Origin: Magnaporthiopsis rhizophila
Lineage: Eukaryota; Ascomycota; Sordariomycetes; Magnaporthales; Magnaporthaceae
DNA: 64,000 bases
Direction: 5' to 3'
Assembly (NCBI GenBank): GCA_003049465.1
Contig: PYSS01000005.1
Location: 76,087 to 140,086 of the forward strand
The translations under genes were made by a program, and so were the position numbers. The notes under the pieces were generated by a model. The model was not told where the DNA came from, searched no databases, and worked only from the letters and a program-made list of their open reading frames with translations. The number at the start of each line of letters is the position of its first letter. The stretch's first letter is position 1. Below are positions 1 to 10,716 of this stretch, one piece after another.

Positions 1-284
1 CATATCGCAACGTGGCCCCTTGGCTTCTTGCTTCTCGCTGCTCCCTTCATCCCACGGCAATTCCGTTTACCCGGGATTCTTGAGTGATCCCATCTTTGCC
101 ATAGCCTTGGGCATTTTTTGACGTCCTTATTGACACACCTGGCATCTGGATCTACGCGCTTGCTCCATGTATTTTTTTCGTCATTATCATTCTCTTGCTA
201 AAGTTATAAAACCTTTCTCATATCCGATTTTCTCGCAATGAATACACTTGGCCATAGTCCCGCATGCCAGGTGGTGACTGGCCC
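1..284. other. Left edge, no gene recognised
   Basis: I see no supported coding region here. It is downstream of the GFA-family gene that ends at 285, so its right part is probably that gene's 3' untranslated region. Confidence 0.4.
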
Positions 285-951
285 TTAGTGCTCAGGCATG
301 TGCGTGAACGGCTTGGCCAGGTTCTCCTGACAGAAGGGAAGCTTGCCGGCGGTCCAGATCTCGGTGTCCTATCGAGTCGTGTCAGCAATAGTGTCTTTCC
401 TGCTTCCGACTAGATATTTTATGTAAGGATGGAGCTCACGGGCTTGAGGGTCTTCTTGATATCCGCGTCAAGAGTGCCGCCCTTGAGAGCGATGATGTCG
501 GGGGCGGCTTCGGGGTCGTGGGCAATAGGCGAGCCGCACTCGCTGCAGAAGATGCGGTGGACGGCCTTGCCCGAGCTGCCCTTGCCTGCCCACGATTTCG
601 TCGGCCCGTTGATGGTGAGCTTGTCCTTGGGGACGACGACGACGAGTGCTGTACATTAGACGGCCAGAGCCGGTCAGCCTTGTCTTGATTTAATGGTGTC
701 TGAAGCTACCAGCTTGGGCTGGCAGCCGTCCGACGCTTGGTTGCCCCACACGGGGGAGCTCTGTGGAGTTTATATCGCGCGCGTCATTCCTGGCGGGGCT
801 GTCTCTTTGGGAAATGGAAGGTGCACTCACAATAAGTCGAGCCGCTCTGGCGTTGGCAGTCGTCGCAATGATCATATCCAGTGATTAAGGGCGCATCCAC
901 GTCAACCTTGTACGTGACGGCATTGCAGAGACAGTGGCCGGAGAGAACCAT
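285..951 (-). CDS. GFA/CENP-V-type zinc-binding protein
   Basis: Three exons: 951-831, 648-440 and 368-285 (137 aa). The introns have GTGAGT/GTGAGC donors and CAG/TAG acceptors. The product has the spaced cysteine pairs of the glutathione-dependent formaldehyde-activating (GFA) fold: GHCLC near residues 5-9, HCDDC at 28-32 and FCSECGSP at 74-81, followed by a Lys-Gly-Gly-Thr turn near 96. Family members bind one or two zinc ions; the best studied one promotes formation of S-hydroxymethylglutathione, but most fungal members have no proven substrate. The length is typical for a single-domain member. The start was chosen at the ATG just before the first cysteine motif; longer upstream frames carry no family residues. 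It is cytosolic by inference, as no signal peptide is visible. The fold is clear, the reaction is not. Confidence 0.85.
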
Positions 952-2820
952 TTTGGGCAAGCTGATGGTCCAGAAGCGGAAATTCTGATGTTTGCCTATG
1001 CAGAAAGACTCTCGATGAGAACCCGGATGGACAATGTGGTAGGGCAAGGGTCGAGACTGGTGGATTGACACCTACCTGGTGGACCTGAACTTTTCCTTCC
1101 GAATCTAGAGATCTAAATTAACCCTTGTTTTGGTTGTTGTGGATATGGATGTCGTGATGTTGCTGTCGGGGTTCTTCGCTATCGATGTCGAGATGGTTTT
1201 AGTATCGGCGCAAAAAGGCGAGGGAGAGGGACATTGGAAGAATTTATACGGCAGGCTCCTCTCCCACATTCCAGCATGAATGAGCTCCCTCGCCTGAGAG
1301 GGCACCTTTGGCCTCACAGTCGGCCGTCCGTATTAGAAACGGACCCGGACAGCAGACAAGACCCATGGAGGATCCTTTTGGGGCACTGTACTGCTGTGCT
1401 CCCCCAAGGTACATACCTACACGCATAGCAACTGCCGCGGGGCTCGACCCTTCTTCATCCATGGATGCGCGCGTCTTTGAGACGTTGCCCCCACGACTGG
1501 CGCTGATCAGGAAGGTGACAGTGGAGTCAGGGTCCAGCTGCAGAGACAAAACAGGAATCCAAACGAAACGAGAACAACCTGGAGCCGGAGCATTATCGTA
1601 TGCACGGGCTGCCCAACCGAGTAAAATGCCGGGATGCGTGCGATCAGAACGGCTTGTGACGATGTGATTGGCACTCACTTGCATGCAGCTTGGTTTGGGG
1701 CGTGGAGAAGCTAACTGAGAGCCCTGAAGCCAACACGAAGAATGGACATGCAGCCAAGCGGCACAAAGTAGGTAATCAGGCCTGGGACTACCAGTACAGG
1801 TACTGTCAGTAGGTGGTACCTACCCAGCAACGGAAAGACGCGGATTTCATCTAGAATAGAAGAACAAAAGTACACCAGAGTGCCTACGGCTGAGAAAGAA
1901 TGCTAGGAGTCGGTGGATATCAAAAAGGCGAGCATCATCCGCCGAGGTTATGCGGCAGCCCAGGTATTTGTCATTGACTGCGAGATCCCCGCTCCTCCTC
2001 CAACTCGTAACACTGTGCATGGCAGCGCCCAACAGATCGCTTCGATCGCATGTGCCGCGACTGCCAGGAAGCTGTACATTTGTAATTCTCACCAAGGGGG
2101 ATGCAGACCCGAGCGGCGAACCTTACAAATTGGGCAAATAGACGGCACGGAAGACGATAAATTCAAATAATTGTGCACCAACTGAGGCATGGATCCAACA
2201 GCTCCAGGGGTTGGCATCCCCCTTCAATGTTCCCCGCCTCACAGGAGTCGAGTCTTCCAAATACCCGGGCGACCTCCAACGAGCTGAACCAGGCCTTTAC
2301 GCACCGACAGACACACACGTGTTTCGCAGACAGTCTCGCGCTGGAAGCGCAATGCGCTGTTATTTTAAGAGTATGCACTCTGTCAAGCTGTGTCACCTTC
2401 GACTGCTCGTTAAAGTCCCAAAGCGGTAGCGAGGCTGCTTCCAAGACCCCGTCGGCGAGACGGGCCATGATCAGTCGACGGTTCCGACCGACGGCCGACC
2501 AGCTGGCTGGCAATTATCAGGAAATGAACCGAAAATCGCGGGCAGTCCATCGTGTACGCAAAGCACAACAATCCGTGTTGTGGAAAATATGCGCGCCGTC
2601 CCGCTTCCCAAGGCTATTCTAACCGGAGGAACGAGCTCCGTACGCTTGATTCGGCTATGCTCTCTATCAAAAATGCCAGGTACATACATATCGGCCGACG
2701 CGAATATGATCACACGAGCAGAGCGCGACGGCGTTCTTTGACTTCGCAGTGGCAGATCTTGCGATTTGCTTCCCTCCTGTGTCTTTCCGTGGGCTTGGAT
2801 ATCCAACCCGGCAGCTGGTG
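952..2820. other. Intergenic, no gene supported
   Basis: Nearly 1.9 kb between the divergent GFA-family gene (-) and the SGNH esterase gene (+). Open frames here are short, overlap on both strands and show no recognisable family residues. It presumably holds both promoters; I could not single out a convincing TATA box. Confidence 0.5.
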
Positions 2821-3903
2821 ATGATGATGTCACTCGTGGCTCGCGTCATCGCCGTCCTCGGCCCCTCTGCCTGCGTCGCAGCAGCACAGATGGGGCCGAC
2901 CAGCCGCTTCCTCGGCCGCGTCGACCCGTCCACGCGGGAACTGACATGGCCAGCGACAGGCATCGCGGTAGCGTTCGAGGGGACCTCGGCGAGCATCCCG
3001 ATTACGTCCAAGACGGGAGACTCAGCCATCGAGATGGTCATCGACGGCGGCACGCCCATCGTGATGGACAAGGTCACGGGTTCCAGCATCGACACGCCCG
3101 CCGGCCTCCCCAGGGGCCGCCACACCGTCGAGATTCGCAAAAAGTCCGAGGCGTCCTTTGGAAGTCTCTTTCTGGGCGAGCCAACGACGGATGGCACCTT
3201 GATTCCAGTCCAGGCGCCCAAACGGCGCATCGAGCTCATCGGGGACTCTATCACGGCGGGGTACGGGCTCGAGGGCGTGTTTCCGTGTACCCACGCCGCC
3301 CGCCTGGAAGCGGCCACCAAAACGTACGGAGCGCTGACTGCCAAGAACCTGTCGGCCGATTATTCCATCGTGGCGTGGTCGGGCAAGGGCGTCACCAGAA
3401 ACTACGTGACGCCAGGGCCCGACCCTTCGCCCCTGATGCCAGAGCTCTGGGCGCAGTACGGCGCCCTCACGCCGCGGCCGTACGACTTCTCGACCGCGGT
3501 CGACGTCGTCGTCATCAACCTGGGCACCAACGACTTCTCCTTCAAGCCGGGGATGCGGGCCCAGCTCAACGTTACCGTCTTCACCGCCGCCTTCGTCGAG
3601 TTCGCCAGAACGGTGCACGCAAAGTACCCGACGGCCACCATGTTCATCACCAGCTCCCCGCTGCTGGGCAACGACACTCCCGAGCAGCAGAGGACGAAGC
3701 ACATCGGCGCCGTCAAGGCCACAATCGCCGCGCTGGACTTCCCGGCGCACTTTGTCGACTTTCCCACGCAGGACGCGTCCAACAACAACATCGGCTGCGA
3801 CTACCACCCGTCTGCCCGGACAAACGAGGAGATGGCTGTTGCGCTGACGGCTATCATCAAACGGGTGATGGGCTGGGGCGCGTGCAAGTCTCGGCGCTTT
3901 TAA
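2821..3903 (+). CDS. Secreted SGNH hydrolase, CE2-type esterase
   Basis: Single exon, 360 aa. The start is placed at the ATG run 2821-2829, because the next 22 residues form a signal peptide (basic Arg8, hydrophobic core, Ala-Ala-Ala end); the frame extends upstream to 2749 without adding a domain. Residues about 25-130 look like the N-terminal beta-sandwich of carbohydrate esterase family 2, followed by an SGNH core. Block I is GDSITAGYG (Ser143 nucleophile), block II WSGKG (186-190), block III GTND (235-238) and block V DYH (Asp327, His329). CE2 enzymes remove acetyl groups from xylan, mannan or other glycans. The final Cys-Lys-Ser-Arg-Arg-Phe tail is not a known retention signal. It converges on another secreted-protein gene (4136-5096). 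The esterase assignment is strong; CE2 and the acetyl substrate are inferred from architecture. Confidence 0.85.
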   Translation: MMMSLVARVIAVLGPSACVAAAQMGPTSRFLGRVDPSTRELTWPATGIAVAFEGTSASIPITSKTGDSAIEMVIDGGTPIVMDKVTGSSIDTPAGLPRGRHTVEIRKKSEASFGSLFLGEPTTDGTLIPVQAPKRRIELIGDSITAGYGLEGVFPCTHAARLEAATKTYGALTAKNLSADYSIVAWSGKGVTRNYVTPGPDPSPLMPELWAQYGALTPRPYDFSTAVDVVVINLGTNDFSFKPGMRAQLNVTVFTAAFVEFARTVHAKYPTATMFITSSPLLGNDTPEQQRTKHIGAVKATIAALDFPAHFVDFPTQDASNNNIGCDYHPSARTNEEMAVALTAIIKRVMGWGACKSRRF

Positions 3904-3961
3904 TCGTGTCCTCGCGGGAGTTATGAGCTTCACCTTGACAATCTTGAAAGCAACAGTGCCA

Positions 3962-3967
3962 AATAAA
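3962..3967 (+). terminator. Poly(A) signal of the esterase gene
   Basis: A canonical AATAAA lies about 58 bp after the esterase stop codon in an A/T-rich stretch. It is the usual position for a fungal cleavage/polyadenylation signal; this is inferred from sequence only. Confidence 0.5.
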
Positions 3968-4135
3968 TATCTTTCAATGTGAATGAGTACCTATTTTACA
4001 CAAATTCGACACCGCCAACACCCTCTTGGTCGGATGGATATCCTTAAAAAAAACTGGGGCTATTAATAGCCCTGACCTGGCACCTCAAAAGCCAGCCCAC
4101 ATCGTCTTTTTGGAGGGGCGACGGCATACCGACCA

Positions 4136-5096
4136 TCAGGGAAAGAGGCTATTCAGGACATCCGCATACTCCTTGTATGACGTGCCCATCCTCTCGATGT
4201 CTGCATTGGGTTAGCCGTTATATAATTTTCTGAGTCACCCAGATGATTAGGCATAAAGAATACCTACCGTATTCGTTCCAGTACCCGGCGCCGCCCAGCT
4301 TGCCCCTCGCCGCCCAGCCGGAGAAGCGCGAGCGGGCCTGGGCGGGCGAGACGCCGTACCACGATTTGGAGTCGTTGATGACCCAGAGCAGCGGCACGAC
4401 CTTGATGCCGAGGTTGTTCTGCCACGCGTGGGGGTCGTTGCCGGCGCCGCCGTCGTAGCACTGCAGGTACATGCGGTCGAGCAGCCAGTCCTTCTCGGCC
4501 AGCCCCTTGTTGAGCTCGCGCAGCAGGCTCTGGTAGAAGCTCATGTACGTGTAGGGGCTGGCGGCGTACTTGTAGCCCATGGTGCCCAGCATCTTTGCAA
4601 ACGTCACGGTGCTCGACAGCTCGTAGATGGCCTCGTCGTTGTTGTTGACGGCGTCGAGGTTCCAGGCCGCCTTGAGCGCGGCGAAGTTGCGGTACACGTT
4701 GGTGTTGTTGCCCGGGCCCGGGTTCGCCATGAGCTCGCGCACGTTGTTCGAGTTCATGCAGATCTCGAGCCGGTCCACCGTGCTGCCGGGGCCCGACTTG
4801 AGCGACCGCACCTTGGCCTGCAGCGCCGCCCCGCCCACGTAGCGGCCGCCCGACGCGACGACCACGTCCTTGCTGCCGGCCGTGTTGGAGTAGTACATGA
4901 TGTCCCCGTTGGCGAGCACGCCGACCCCGAAGATGACGAGCGAGTTGAAACCCGACGTCGTGATGGCCGTCGTGTTGGACACCATGACGTCCTTGAAGAG
5001 GTAGATGTTGCGGATGTTGCCCGCGGCGGACACCACCGCGCTGAGCGGCAGCAGCAGCGCCAGGAGGATGCTCGTCGCCCAAGCTGGAGTCTTCAT
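4136..5096 (-). CDS. Secreted GH18-like uncharacterised protein
   Basis: Two exons: 5096-4268 and 4200-4136 (297 aa). The donor is GTAGGT and the acceptor GCAG, and the splice restores Tyr-Asp-Ile-Glu. The first 25 residues are a signal peptide (Lys-Thr, then a Leu-rich core ending Ser-Ala-Ala). The mature part has strand-like segments typical of a TIM barrel: a Phe-Lys-Asp-Val start, DRLEICMN near 116, DRMYLQCYDGG near 217 and VVPLLWVIND near 242. This resembles a family of secreted fungal proteins of unknown activity that databases often label 'coagulation factor 5/8 type domain-containing'. I recognise the family but not a function. The DRMYLQCYDGG strand recalls chitinase-like GH18 barrels, yet I do not see the canonical DxxDxDxE catalytic motif, so a lectin or inactive role is possible. 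Confidence 0.75.
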
Positions 5097-5207
5097 CTTT
5101 GCTGATGGTCCCTACCTAGGTAGGCATGAACGTTTATGGGGAGAGACGAGAGATGGAAGTCTGAGAGACTAAGAATCAACCGACCCCATCCTGGTCGCAT
5201 GTGCCTG

Positions 5208-5215
5208 CTATATAC
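5208..5215 (-). promoter_or_regulatory. TATA box of secreted GH18-like gene
   Basis: GTATATAG on the minus strand, about 112 bp upstream of the ATG at 5096. Spacing and orientation fit a core promoter. Confidence 0.4.
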
Positions 5216-8200
5216 GCACATAGTAGATTGCGGCGGCTAAGGTGGAGATATCTCGATTCGACATCGGCAATTGGCCACCGGGCGGGGGAACCCTTGGCTC
5301 CGGCGGCGATGGCACCCTGAGACAGGCGCTGTTGGCCACAACCGGAAGGTCGCCACGGCGAGTGAGGCACAATAATCTGTATATCTCGCGATTGCTGCAT
5401 CCCCAAGGTCGCATCTCGTGCGCGTATAGCGCGTACTCTCCATACATAGGCACGTTCTGATATCGGACCACAATCTCTCACATCCTGGGATGAGGGGATG
5501 CCAAGATCGTAATCCCCGCACGGAACGCCCCGCTCCTCCTTCCGATCTGTTCCTGAACTAAGAGCTGCTGGTGTTTTTTTTTTTTTTTTTTTGGAGTGAC
5601 GCTCTATTGAACAGGGCGAGCAAGCAGCACAGGTTAGATCTGCGAAACGGGTGCTGTCTACGTACCAGAGGTCGTTGTGTGCTATAAATTGATGCAAGGG
5701 GCGATAGAAGGCCCAGCTAGACTTAGAAGCCTCCAGAGCCAGAACGAGAGTCCACACGTTTGGAAGGTTGGATGAATATCCTTTTCAGATCGTCTGGTAG
5801 CTTTTGCTGTTGCCAGCTCCGCTCGAAACGTTCCGGTTCGGTAAATGTCCTCGGCTGCTCGCGCAAGCAGCTAGGTGACTGTGCATCGTCTAATATGTCG
5901 TCTCGTTGGCTTTCGTCTATACAGCCGCACCAGTTTTTCTCTACTTTAAAGAGTTTCCGGGATTATCTCTAGCAGTAATTGGATTGTTAGTCATGCCACA
6001 GCTCTTGCCTTGGATACACTCAGCGATGTGCGTTAAGCGCCTCACCCACAGGCATCCTCTGCTACAGCCAGACTAGAGCCGTCTCGGCGTGGCTCGGATG
6101 TGCAGTTGCGCTACACGCTCGCTAGATTGCTTATAGTATAACACGAACTGCGCAATATAGAAGCTACACGACACAAGCGGAAAAGCCCAGCTTTGTCGGT
6201 GCTTTCCACGACATCGATGTGCGGGGATCATTGGTCATGGTGCCGCACAAGCCGCTTTGTCCAAAGCTACGAAGAATCACTTGGGATGATGGTAGGCTGT
6301 CCTCACTGCATAAGCCGACCCGCAGAGTTCCTTAGCGGCGATCACCTCCATTGCCACGACGGCCGGCGCATCGTGGAAGATCATCAAAAGTCTCGTGTTT
6401 CTGCAGAACAAGCTTCTTGTAAGCGGTCGCAAACCTATCCATGCGGGTCACGACGCGCCCTCTGTCTCATTAAACATGGCCAGGTGCTTGTCCTCAGCCA
6501 GCGCTAGCCAGCGGAAATCAGCAAATGGGAATGCACCCAAAGGGGGTCCTACGTCACTCTTGGGAACTTATTATAAGCTTCCAACCTCTATCCTAGGGTT
6601 CTGGACCAACAAATTCCTGGGGGCGATATTCCCCGCCTGAATTTTTTTTTGGGAGCCGGCCAGCTGTTGGGGAGCGTGGGGTCCATCGGGCGAGACGGAT
6701 CTGGACCATCTAGCGAGAAGCCTGGTTCAGCTTTAGCATTCCGCGAGCCAGCCTTCTTGCTGGCAAGCCCTGAAGGGAGATCTTGCGTCTAGGCAATGGA
6801 CGGTTAGGGCGGCCTCGGGTGGTCGGAAGAGGAGGAAGGGAGCAGGATAGAAGGAGCAGACTAGGGAGGAACCATCGATACCACATCACCAACAATCACA
6901 CACAGCTCTCCGTTCTCCCTAACTAAAATCCACGCGGCCCGAGAACGTTGACGCCATGACGCCGCAAATGGACGCAAGCAATGCCCGAGAGACCTGAGAA
7001 GGGGAAAGCAATTATGTAAACGTCCAGATGAAGGTTCGCTTCCCCAGCTTTTCCCCAGCAAAAAGGGAAAAACTGGGGATCAAACATCCCATCAATTTTG
7101 CAGTACCGGCCCCGCCCTCCCGCATTATCCAGTTGTCATCCTGCTTGCCTCGCCGCCCTTGCCGTCACACCAGCGCCATCTGTGTTTCGGAGTGAGAATG
7201 GACGGGGTGGGCTAGGAAAGAAAATAGAAAAAGAACTGGGAGCAAATCTTGGGCGAGAATCCCAAGCGAGCGGAATGTTCGCCCCGCCCCACTATTACTA
7301 ACGCAGTGGGCGTGAAACCGCCGGGCTGCGAGGGAGCACTAACACACACAGCAAGAACATAAAAACGCAAAAATGGAGAAAAAGAAATCAGAAAACCGAC
7401 GGAAAACTCCACTGTTCGGGCTTGTGCGTGTCTCGCTTGGCTCAGGCTCGTCGACCGGACCCATGCACAGCATGATAGCATGATGTTTGACGGGCTTGGG
7501 CTCATCTTTTCCGGTCTAATTTCGGATGCTGGATTGCATTCCCTTATTTGCCGTGTTGTGGGAGCCATTGATCGCCCCGCAGAGCCCGTCTGGAGCTGTC
7601 TGGAGGTCTCCCTTACTGATTGCCAGCCAATGCGTTGCGTTGCCCCTTTCGGCCGTTCTCCAGACTTTTTGCTATGCGGTCTCTGCTTTTTCCGCTGCAT
7701 TTTCCGAGATGAGTCGAAAAAAAAAAAAAAAATTGCAGAAAAAATAGTAGCACAACCCCACACAGAGAGATCCGACGGGGTGAAGCTACCAGGTAGTTGG
7801 TTGGACCGTCGCACAAAAGTCCGACCACTCGTCTGGCACGCCCAGCGTCCCACTCCCTTTCTGGGTTTCCGGGGAAGACGGCACGCTATGACTTTCGGAG
7901 CCGTTGGAGCTTGAGATGGCCAGGATTAGAGAAAATTTCTGCTGTCCGCCCATACCAATGGCACCCGCCGGCTGGGTTTCTGGGACGAAGGCGCCCCCCT
8001 CATCTCACCGTCTTGCAGATTTGCACCTCGGTCTTTCGTCTATCAAAGGCTAAAGGCGGAAAATGCTCGCGGATGTGATGCTGGACGGGAGCAAGGGAGT
8101 CCATGACATGCAGTGTTGTTTGATGATGTGTTGTCTCTCGTCATCCCGGCTTCCTCATGGTGTGCCATGGCAAGCACACCGCCAGATGCCAGATGGTTCC

Positions 8201-8835
8201 CTTTTCCTTGCTTCTTTCCTCCCTCCACGTCGCACGGCACCCTGTCAGCCTCCTTTGCTCCCCAGATGCCCGACAGAACATGGCCAGTTGATACGCTAGA
8301 GCATGCAACCAATGGGCCGGCAAAGCGGCAATATAAGCCGGGGAATATGACTCCCCGACAATAATTTTTTCGCCGCCTGCCGCCTTTTTCCTCCAGCAGG
8401 TCCCTGACAGCGTCGGCCTCTGCTCGCTTGCGAGTTATGCAGCTTGTTGAGTTGGTATCGTCGAATTTTGAGCGGTTGCGTGGGGCAAAAAAGGGCCAAG
8501 GTTTCGCCCGTCCGAGCCCAAGGAGCAGAAAAGAACAGCGAGACAGGATGGATTGCTCACGGCTCTTACTCCGTACTGTCGCACCGGAAAAAGGGGGCGT
8601 GAGACTGGCGAGATGCTCCCCGTCCATGGCGGCTGCTGGGGTCAGGGCTGGGCCCTGGGGTCTGGGGATTGGTAGGACTCCGTAGAACATTCCTGTCCGG
8701 ATTCCACGCCGCACCAGCGCAGGGATCATGACCTTTTTTTTTCGGCTGTTCTCCGAAGACAGATCTGCCATGGGCGCCGTCCAAGCAGCAGCGCGCAGTT
8801 TGTGCCGCACTGTCTCTGCTGCGCCTTCTTTGACA

Positions 8836-8874
<39 letters not shown>

Positions 8875-9598
8875 AGCATGGGGAAGGAACGCCCCATTTC
8901 CGCCGCCCCCACAGGTACCGGCGGCGAGACGTATTCGTAGACCCCAGGTCGCACACACAAACACCCAAAGGGATGGATGGAGCGGACGAAGGGCATTGAC
9001 GACGGCACGGACGACCCTCGCCTTTTCATTACAACGGCAAGCCCAAGTACTTGGTGCCCTCCATATATGGGACGCCTTCCGCCTCCCTTCCTCTCCCACC
9101 TGCCCACACCGTCTGTTTCCTTCCCCAACACAACCATCCCACCCTCTTCGTATCTCTTGCCCGCCTCTCCAGTCCCATCCCTGGTGGTCTCCAAGTGATA
9201 ACAACCTGAGCCAACACAACAAACACAAACCAGCCTGCTGCCCTTCTAGACCGCCAAATTCTCCCTCCGTCATCACCATCAGCTCGGCTTGCGCCAACCC
9301 ACAACCAAACAATCTATCCAGAAGTAGAGCTACGTCTTTCGACCTCAGCCTCTACCCTCAGCAGCGTTGTCAGCGACGACTGCTCCCAAGCCCATCGCCA
9401 CCGTCCACCCTCATATCCGCTCGGTGCGCCGGCTTCCTCTCGTACACGTGCGACAGACATATCCGTGCGTCACACCTCGGCATTCTCGCCAACCTTCCTA
9501 GAGTGCTCATCCCGACATGGAGAGTCGGGGAGATTGTGTGCTTGCCTTTGCATGTTGCTGACTCTCAGCTTCCGGTCCTACTCAGCGACACCGCAAAG
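5216..9598. other. Long non-coding stretch with homopolymers
   Basis: About 4.4 kb without a supported gene. Frames here are short or run through homopolymers, and they code mainly for runs of Lys or Phe. It holds a T tract of about 16 nt near 5576-5592, an A tract near 7718-7732 and a 34-nt A tract at 8838-8871. From about 9050 onward the plus strand becomes C/T-rich with CAACACAACAAACACAAACC-like sequence, typical of fungal 5' leaders, so this end probably belongs to the transcript of the small gene at 9599. Confidence 0.5.
8838..8871. repeat. 34-nt poly(A) tract
   Basis: An uninterrupted run of 34 A immediately after GACAAT, so that AATAAA overlaps its left edge. It is the longest homopolymer in the window. 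It could be slippage-expanded DNA or the tail of an old retroposed copy; I see no recognisable element to its left. Confidence 0.9.
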
Positions 9599-9826
9599 AT
9601 GCCCAGCCAACTAGCCATGCCAGTCCCGGTTGCGCCGGGCCGCAGCAGCGTGTTTTCGTCGCAGGATCTCTACGCCAGCCTGAACAACTCTCTGGCATCA
9701 AAGTCCGCCATGTCCGTCTCCTACTCGATCCAGGACCGCGACTACACCGTTCCTGCTCCCCCGCCGCCGAGCCCCGTCAGCTTCCGCGTGCATCCGGATC
9801 AGCGTCCGAAGCCGCCTCGCTCTTGA
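9599..9826 (+). CDS. Small hypothetical protein, 75 aa
   Basis: I do not recognise this gene. The ATG at 9599 sits in a good context (CGCAAAG before it). It opens a 75-residue frame rich in Ser, Pro, Ala and Val, with a central SSQDLYASLNNSLASKSAMS stretch, then an Ile-Gln-Asp-Arg-Asp-Tyr segment and a proline cluster. There is no signal peptide or membrane segment. The argument for it being real is the leader: the 500 bp upstream are C/T-rich with CA-rich patches, like the leaders of expressed fungal genes, and a TATATATG-like core lies near 9063. The same frame is open further upstream to 8996, but that part has low-complexity composition typical of leader DNA. It could be a spurious frame. 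Confidence 0.45.
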   Translation: MPSQLAMPVPVAPGRSSVFSSQDLYASLNNSLASKSAMSVSYSIQDRDYTVPAPPPPSPVSFRVHPDQRPKPPRS

Positions 9827-10716
9827 GGTCGTCGCCAGGTCCCACCAACCCACCTAGGCGGGGAGCCTTGAGAGAGACATCAGCGACGGGACCGTTGGGC
9901 GGTAATGGTAATTCTGTTTTTTTGAGATCATTTCGGATGACTGCATGGAGTTTTGGGACCCGATAATTCACGGGCGGATTAATGGCGTCGGACCGGGATA
10001 CATAAAAATGCGTTGCTTTTAATATACGAGAAAAGCATTCCAACACTGAGAGAATAGCCTCATGGGTATAGTCCCACCTGTTGCCCAGCAGTCGCGCGTC
10101 GCATCTGTTTCGAATGCCTGTGTCTGTTCACTCTGTCGTCTGTGTTGCGGAGCAGCAATGCGGGCTCGCTTGGCGTGGGTGGATGCGGTTTGAGTTGTTC
10201 ACGCTTCGAGAAGGCTTTGAGGCGGACCATTATGACTCTTGAATTTTTTTTTCAGCATGCAACGAAGGACAACCTTGCTGAGCCAATCGTCCAGGCCTGC
10301 GCAGGGGGCGCTGGGGCAAAGGCCCAGAATTCGACCAGTGGCAAGGCGCGCTGGGGTTCTGGCACGCAACACGGACGCCAGGCCCGCGGACCGCGGCCCT
10401 GACGCGACTGCGTGATTTCGCGCGCCCCACAACGCGTCAGACGCGTCCCTGAGTTCCAAAGCTCAAGAGCCTCTGCACACACTTTAAACACGCCCACTTT
10501 GCTCCAGGATGTTCATTTCCCCAGCACGACAAGCGAAAAGCTCCATGGGTCTTCAGAACTCCCGGGCAACCACGTCTGTCAAGCATTGCGACATCCAGAA
10601 AGCATCAGCATCGTCTCGAGCAAGCACGACGAGAGTCTTCTATACTTGTAACTACCTACCACTTGTTTCCGTCGCTTGAGAAACACCAACCTTGTACCTG
10701 CCCGCCTCTTTCCAAG
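9827..10716. other. Intergenic, Cdt1 promoter region
   Basis: Nothing coding is supported. The left part is probably the 3' untranslated region of the small gene and the right part, from about 10430, the Cdt1 promoter and leader. ACGCGTC-type motifs (GACGCGACT at 10398, ACGCGTCAGACGCGTCC near 10432-10448) resemble the MluI cell-cycle box (ACGCGT) bound by MBF-type G1/S regulators. Confidence 0.4.
10432..10448 (+). promoter_or_regulatory. Paired MluI cell-cycle box-like sites
   Basis: Two ACGCGT hexamers in tandem (ACGCGTCAGACGCGTCC) about 270 bp before the Cdt1 ATG. In yeasts ACGCGT is the MCB element bound by the MBF complex, which drives G1/S genes, including the Cdt1 gene in fission yeast. 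The sites are seen; their use here is inferred. Confidence 0.5.

Noticed and set aside
5176..5757. 193-codon minus-strand frame
   Set aside because: It runs through a T homopolymer (Lys run), overlaps the TATA box of the secreted-protein gene and shows no family residues.
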